Origin: Streptomyces sp. NBC_01481
Lineage (GTDB): Bacteria > Actinomycetota > Actinomycetes > Streptomycetales > Streptomycetaceae
Assembly: GCF_026339995.1 (NCBI RefSeq)
Contig: NZ_JAPEPT010000002.1
Coordinates: 1,183,501 to 1,247,500, forward strand
DNA length: 64,000 nucleotides
Reading direction: 5' to 3'
Below, piece after piece: positions 61,189 through 64,000 of the stretch. Numbering within the stretch: the first letter of the stretch is position 1; every line of letters starts with the position of its first letter. The notes under the pieces were generated by a model that saw nothing but the letters and a program-made list of their open reading frames with translations, had not been told where the DNA came from and ran no database searches. The position numbers and the translations under genes are program-made.

Positions 61189-61530
61189 ATGCGCCCGTCG
61201 TACGCCCCGCGCGCACCGCAGCGCGCTCAGCACATCGCGTGCACCGCGTACAGCCTGTGCATCGTGCACAGCCCGAGTATTCCGCTCGACGACTCGTACG
61301 TCCTTTCTTCAGGGGAAGGCCCCGGCGCCCATGGGCGCCGGGGCCTGTCCTCCCCTGTGCTGACCCGGAGCCCCGAGCTCTCAAGGTCAATCCCCTCGGA
61401 CCCTCTTCCCCGAGCGGCCCGCCTCCCGCTGAAGATCTCCCCACGGCCACGGGAGTCAATCCTCGAGCGCGGTCACTCGAACGAGCGGTGTTGCGCGCCA
61501 GAACGCGGTTTTCGAATAAAGGTTCGATAG
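61189..61530 (+). CDS. Candidate leader ORF before the alpha/beta hydrolase
   Basis: An ORF with a strong ribosome site (CAGGGGGAGGATCACGGT-ATG) starting MRPSYAPRAPQRAQHIACTA. A terminator-like stem lies within it, so the upstream ~40 codons may be a leader and the rest untranslated. Composition is Arg/Pro-rich with no known domain. It occupies most of the 61025-61575 gap and could be spurious. Confidence 0.3.
   Translation: MRPSYAPRAPQRAQHIACTAYSLCIVHSPSIPLDDSYVLSSGEGPGAHGRRGLSSPVLTRSPELSRSIPSDPLPRAARLPLKISPRPRESILERGHSNERCCAPERGFRIKVR
61317..61346 (+). terminator. Perfect 14-bp hairpin
   Basis: AGGCCCCGGCGCCC and GGGCGCCGGGGCCT face each other across AT. Could stop dmdR1 read-through or attenuate transcription into the hydrolase gene 230 bp downstream. 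No strong U-run follows. Confidence 0.65.
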
Positions 61531-61575
61531 TCTGGCAGGACGAGACGGAGCTCGACCACCGGGGGAGAGAAGGGG

Positions 61576-62451
61576 GTGCCAGGCCAGATGGTGCGGCGCA
61601 TCGATGTGACCGGAGCCGAGGGCGTACGCCTGGCTGCCTGGGAGTTCGCGGATCCGCCCAAGGGGCGCGGCGAGGGGGAGCGCTCCCCCGGGGTATTACT
61701 GCTCCACGGCCTGATGGGCCGTGCCTCGCACTGGGCGTCGACGGCCCGCTGGCTGGCCGAGCGCCACCGGGCGGTCGCCCTCGACCAGCGCGGCCACGGC
61801 CGCAGCGACAAGCCGGCGGAGGGCCCCTTCACCCGCGAGGCGTACGTCGCCGACGCGGAGCAAGCGGTCGAACAGCTGGGCCTGGCCCCGGTGACCCTGA
61901 TCGGCCACTCGATGGGCGCGCTCACCGCCTGGCAGCTTGCGGCCAAGCGCCCGGACCTGGTCCAGGCTCTGATCATCTGCGACATGCGGGCCTCGGCGCT
62001 CGGGGCGGCCTCGCAGCGCGAGTGGGAGGACTGGTTCCGCTCCTGGCCGGTCCCCTTCGCGACGCTCGCGGACGTACGGAAGTGGTTCGGCGAGGACGAC
62101 CCCTGGGTGGAGCGCAATAATCCGGCCCGCGGTGAGTTCTTCGCGGAGGTCATGGCGGAGCGGGCGGACGGCTGGCGGCCGGTCTTCTCCCGGCGCCAGA
62201 TGCTCAAGTCCCGCGAGACCTGGGTCCATGACGCGCACTGGGATGAACTGGCCCAGGTCCAGTGCCCGACGCTGGTGGTCCGCGGCCTGGACGGCGAACT
62301 CGGCCGCGCGGAGGCCCAGGAGATGGTGCGGGTCCTGCCGCGGGGTGAGTACGGGGAGGTGGCGGACGCCGGCCACCTGGTGCACTACGACCAGCCGGAG
62401 GGCTGGCGGACGGCGATCGAGCCCTTCCTCGACGGCGTCCTGACGCCATGA
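61576..62451 (+). CDS. Alpha/beta hydrolase
   Basis: A 291-residue esterase/hydrolase. The oxyanion strand is VLLLHGLMGRASHW, the nucleophile elbow LIGHSMGALTAW with Ser, Asp in VVRGLDGELG and the catalytic His in VADAGHLVHYDQPEG. Substrate unknown; related to the MenH/haloperoxidase group. GTG start at 61576 after GGGGGAGAGAAGGGG. Confidence 0.88.
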   Translation: MPGQMVRRIDVTGAEGVRLAAWEFADPPKGRGEGERSPGVLLLHGLMGRASHWASTARWLAERHRAVALDQRGHGRSDKPAEGPFTREAYVADAEQAVEQLGLAPVTLIGHSMGALTAWQLAAKRPDLVQALIICDMRASALGAASQREWEDWFRSWPVPFATLADVRKWFGEDDPWVERNNPARGEFFAEVMAERADGWRPVFSRRQMLKSRETWVHDAHWDELAQVQCPTLVVRGLDGELGRAEAQEMVRVLPRGEYGEVADAGHLVHYDQPEGWRTAIEPFLDGVLTP

Positions 62452-62657
62452 GCGCGGCGCCTCGCCGGATCGCGAACTTCTGGGCGGGGCGCCGGAGTTA
62501 CGGACAGGGCCTGGTCCCTGCGGGGACGGGGACCGCCATCAGCCGTGGCGGCAACGGCTGGGCGGTCGGCGAGGTCGGCTTTGTGGCGTTCAGGTTCGAG
62601 GCCGTCTACTGCGGGGGAGCGCTGACGGCCTCGTGGAACGTCGGGTGGGCGGCCCGG

Positions 62658-63137
62658 TCAGAACGAGAAGACCGCGCCGCCGCCCATGCGTCCTTCCATC
62701 TCGCACGGGTTGCCGTACATGGCCGACCAGTCGACCCGCTTGCCCTGCCAGACACCCTGGGCGCTGATCACCACGGGGTTCCACTGGCGCGTACACATCT
62801 TGTGCGAGGTCTCCTCCGCCAGCGCGGCGAACTGGCCGTCGACGATGCGCAGTTCCGTGCACGCGGCCGCGGCGGCGGGGTGCGTGCCGTCGGGGCGCGG
62901 GGCGCAGGTCAGGGTGACGGCGCGCTCCACCGTGGCGGTCGCGGTGGTCTCGCCCATGCCGATGGTGAGGACGAGGGCCGAGGGGGCGTACAGGCTCTTC
63001 GCCTGGGCGGGCTGCTGCGTGGGCTGCGTGGCCTGCTGGGGCTGGGCGGCCTGTGCGACCCCGGTCGCCGTGGTGCCGGTCAGCACAAGTGCGGATGCCG
63101 TGGCGACTGCGGCGACTGTGTTTCGGATGTAACGCAT
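62658..63137 (-). CDS. Secreted subtilisin-inhibitor-like (SSI) protease inhibitor
   Basis: A 159-residue exported protein. The signal peptide MRYIRNTVAAVATASALVLT is cut near QAAQ. The SSI domain is SLYAPSALVLTIGMGETTAT, RAVTLTCAPRPDGTHPAAAA, GVWQGKRVDW and a C-terminal AVFSF. Four Cys form the two conserved disulphides. The reactive-site loop reads MCTRQW, so P1 is Arg and trypsin-like targets are predicted, unlike the Met P1 of the classic SSI. It faces the hydrolase gene tail to tail. Confidence 0.9.
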   Translation of the reverse strand: MRYIRNTVAAVATASALVLTGTTATGVAQAAQPQQATQPTQQPAQAKSLYAPSALVLTIGMGETTATATVERAVTLTCAPRPDGTHPAAAAACTELRIVDGQFAALAEETSHKMCTRQWNPVVISAQGVWQGKRVDWSAMYGNPCEMEGRMGGGAVFSF

Positions 63138-63430
63138 GTGTGAAAACTCCTTCGCTCGGGGGGTGATTGCGGTCGGGAGTCTTGCGCATGCGGACAGTGA
63201 GTGCACATCGATCGCGCGTTTCCGGCCGCGTACGTTCGTTCGGTGGTGACCGAATGGTCGTTCGGGCAGCTCGGGACGGGTGCGGAGGGGTGTCCAACAT
63301 GTGGACGATCTTCGGTGGTGCAAGAGAAAACTATCTTCTGAGCTGCGCAGATGTACGGACGACTCTCCGTGCGAGAAGGCCGCATCGTCTGGAAACTGCC
63401 GCTCGGTCAGGGGCGTTGCGACGGCCGTGA

Positions 63431-63452
63431 GTTCCGCCTGCGGAGGCGGAAC
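63431..63452. promoter_or_regulatory. Perfect 9-bp hairpin in the SSI/exported-protein gap
   Basis: GTTCCGCCT and AGGCGGAAC are separated by GCGG. It lies ~130 bp before the start of the exported protein and ~290 bp upstream of the SSI start. Function unknown. The rest of the 63138-63582 gap shows no gene. Confidence 0.35.
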
Positions 63453-63582
63453 GTATACGGGTGCTAATCCTTCCGACACGCCGAGCGGCGAGACATTCTG
63501 ATCCGACCCGTGCGAGATCGCTGACGGTCCGTGGATTCCGCATCTACCTTGAGTACGGTCTCCGAGTCTCAGGGAGTGACGC

Positions 63583-64000
63583 ATGGAACGCAGGCGGTTA
63601 TTGCATGCCGGGGCCGGGTTCGCACTGGCGTCCGTGGCGGGGCAGATCGCGGTCCCGGGCACGGCGAAGGCCGACCCCGCAGGCACCACCAGCACGGCAG
63701 ACCCAGCCGGCCGAGCCGGCGCGACCAGCACCACCGGTGACACGAGTACGACCACTGGGGTGGAGGACTGTTCGGGTCCTCCCCTCTCGACCTACGGCGT
63801 CGCATCGTTGACGGCCGCGATAGTAGGCATGACAACCCTCGGCGACCGCGCGTACATCGTCGCCCGCGGTCAGAACCCGCCGCTCCTCGGCGAGATCGAT
63901 CTGACGTCCAGAACCCTCACCAGAACCGTCCGGCTCGGGCGCGGCGAGGGCGGCTGGGCGGCGACCGTATCGGGCGGGCAGGTCTACCTCGGGACCTATC
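63583..64000 (+). CDS. Exported protein with Tat-like signal, probable beta-propeller (3' partial)
   Basis: The N-terminus MERRRLLHAGAGFALASVAG has an R-R motif and a hydrophobic stretch ending near AKA, a possible Tat signal. A Thr/Gly-rich linker follows, then a beta-strand pattern (AAIVGMTTLGDRAYIVARGQ, LGEIDLTSRTLTRTVRLGRG, ATVSGGQVYLGTY) that reads as propeller blades. The frame is still open at the window end. ATG at 63583 after AGGGAGTGACGC. Confidence 0.7.
   Translation, partial: MERRRLLHAGAGFALASVAGQIAVPGTAKADPAGTTSTADPAGRAGATSTTGDTSTTTGVEDCSGPPLSTYGVASLTAAIVGMTTLGDRAYIVARGQNPPLLGEIDLTSRTLTRTVRLGRGEGGWAATVSGGQVYLGTY

Noticed and set aside
62448..63143. Plus-strand frame overlapping the alpha/beta hydrolase stop (ATGA)
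   Set aside because: The coupling is attractive, but most of the frame is antisense to the well-supported SSI gene and its composition becomes Arg/Gly-rich; only 62448-62650 could be a gene remnant.

Overview
High-GC (about 70%) actinobacterial DNA, almost certainly a Streptomyces chromosome. The evidence is the GTG-rich starts, the short overlaps between consecutive genes, the lineage-typical families (DUF397/DUF5753 regulator sets, subtilisin-inhibitor-like protein, DUF2530, a DmdR-type DtxR regulator), and dispersed intergenic repeats. Both ends cut through genes.

Layout. 0-1.7 kb: tail of a polymorphic toxin (Hint domain plus barnase-like toxin) followed by a barstar-type immunity gene. 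1.9-5 kb: secreted metalloprotease, an NlpC/P60 scar, a methyltransferase and a flavin monooxygenase. 5-15.6 kb: CtpE-like P-type ATPase, NCS2 purine permease, MarR/MFS pair, RNA cyclic phosphodiesterase, aldo/keto reductase, Uma2 nuclease, and a MarR/AhpD divergon. 15.8-21 kb: secreted collagen-like and small exported proteins, an XRE/DUF397 pair, and a RelE-type toxin-antitoxin (TA) module. 21-30 kb: housekeeping and exported enzymes, including serC and a large FAD/Fe-S oxidase.

30-41 kb is the most plastic part. It holds an internally deleted peptidase, two ~370-bp direct repeats (one carrying a wrecked gene), an IS630-family element whose transposase has a late frameshift, an inverted remnant of the same IS, a MarR/hydrolase divergon with a perfect operator, and a second regulator set (DUF5753, DUF6879, DUF397-like).

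42.8-53.3 kb is one long co-directional operon: DinB-like protein, AtuA-like protein, two-subunit biotin-dependent acyl-CoA carboxylase, acyl-CoA dehydrogenase, acyl-CoA ligase, enoyl-CoA hydratase, and a TetR regulator as last gene. A perfect 18-bp palindrome lies upstream. It looks like a branched-chain or isoprenoid acid catabolic pathway controlled by its own TetR. The biotin subunit carries a ~120-residue repeat insertion absent from the family.

53.3-64 kb: a VapBC-like module, a 2-oxoglutarate oxygenase behind a short leader peptide of the actinobacterial RRHVD type, citrate synthase, pdxH, a candidate structured small RNA/micro-ORF opposite to pdxH, a PAS/GAF protein, a MITE-like element, an SIS-domain protein, a DmdR1-like iron regulator, an alpha/beta hydrolase, an SSI-type protease inhibitor and the start of an exported protein.

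The strongest leads are the shared operator architecture of the two MarR divergons, the small transcription unit at 57.4-57.6 kb, the repeat insertion in the carboxylase, and TA-targeting elements sitting exactly in stop codons. No tRNA, rRNA or CRISPR array was seen.
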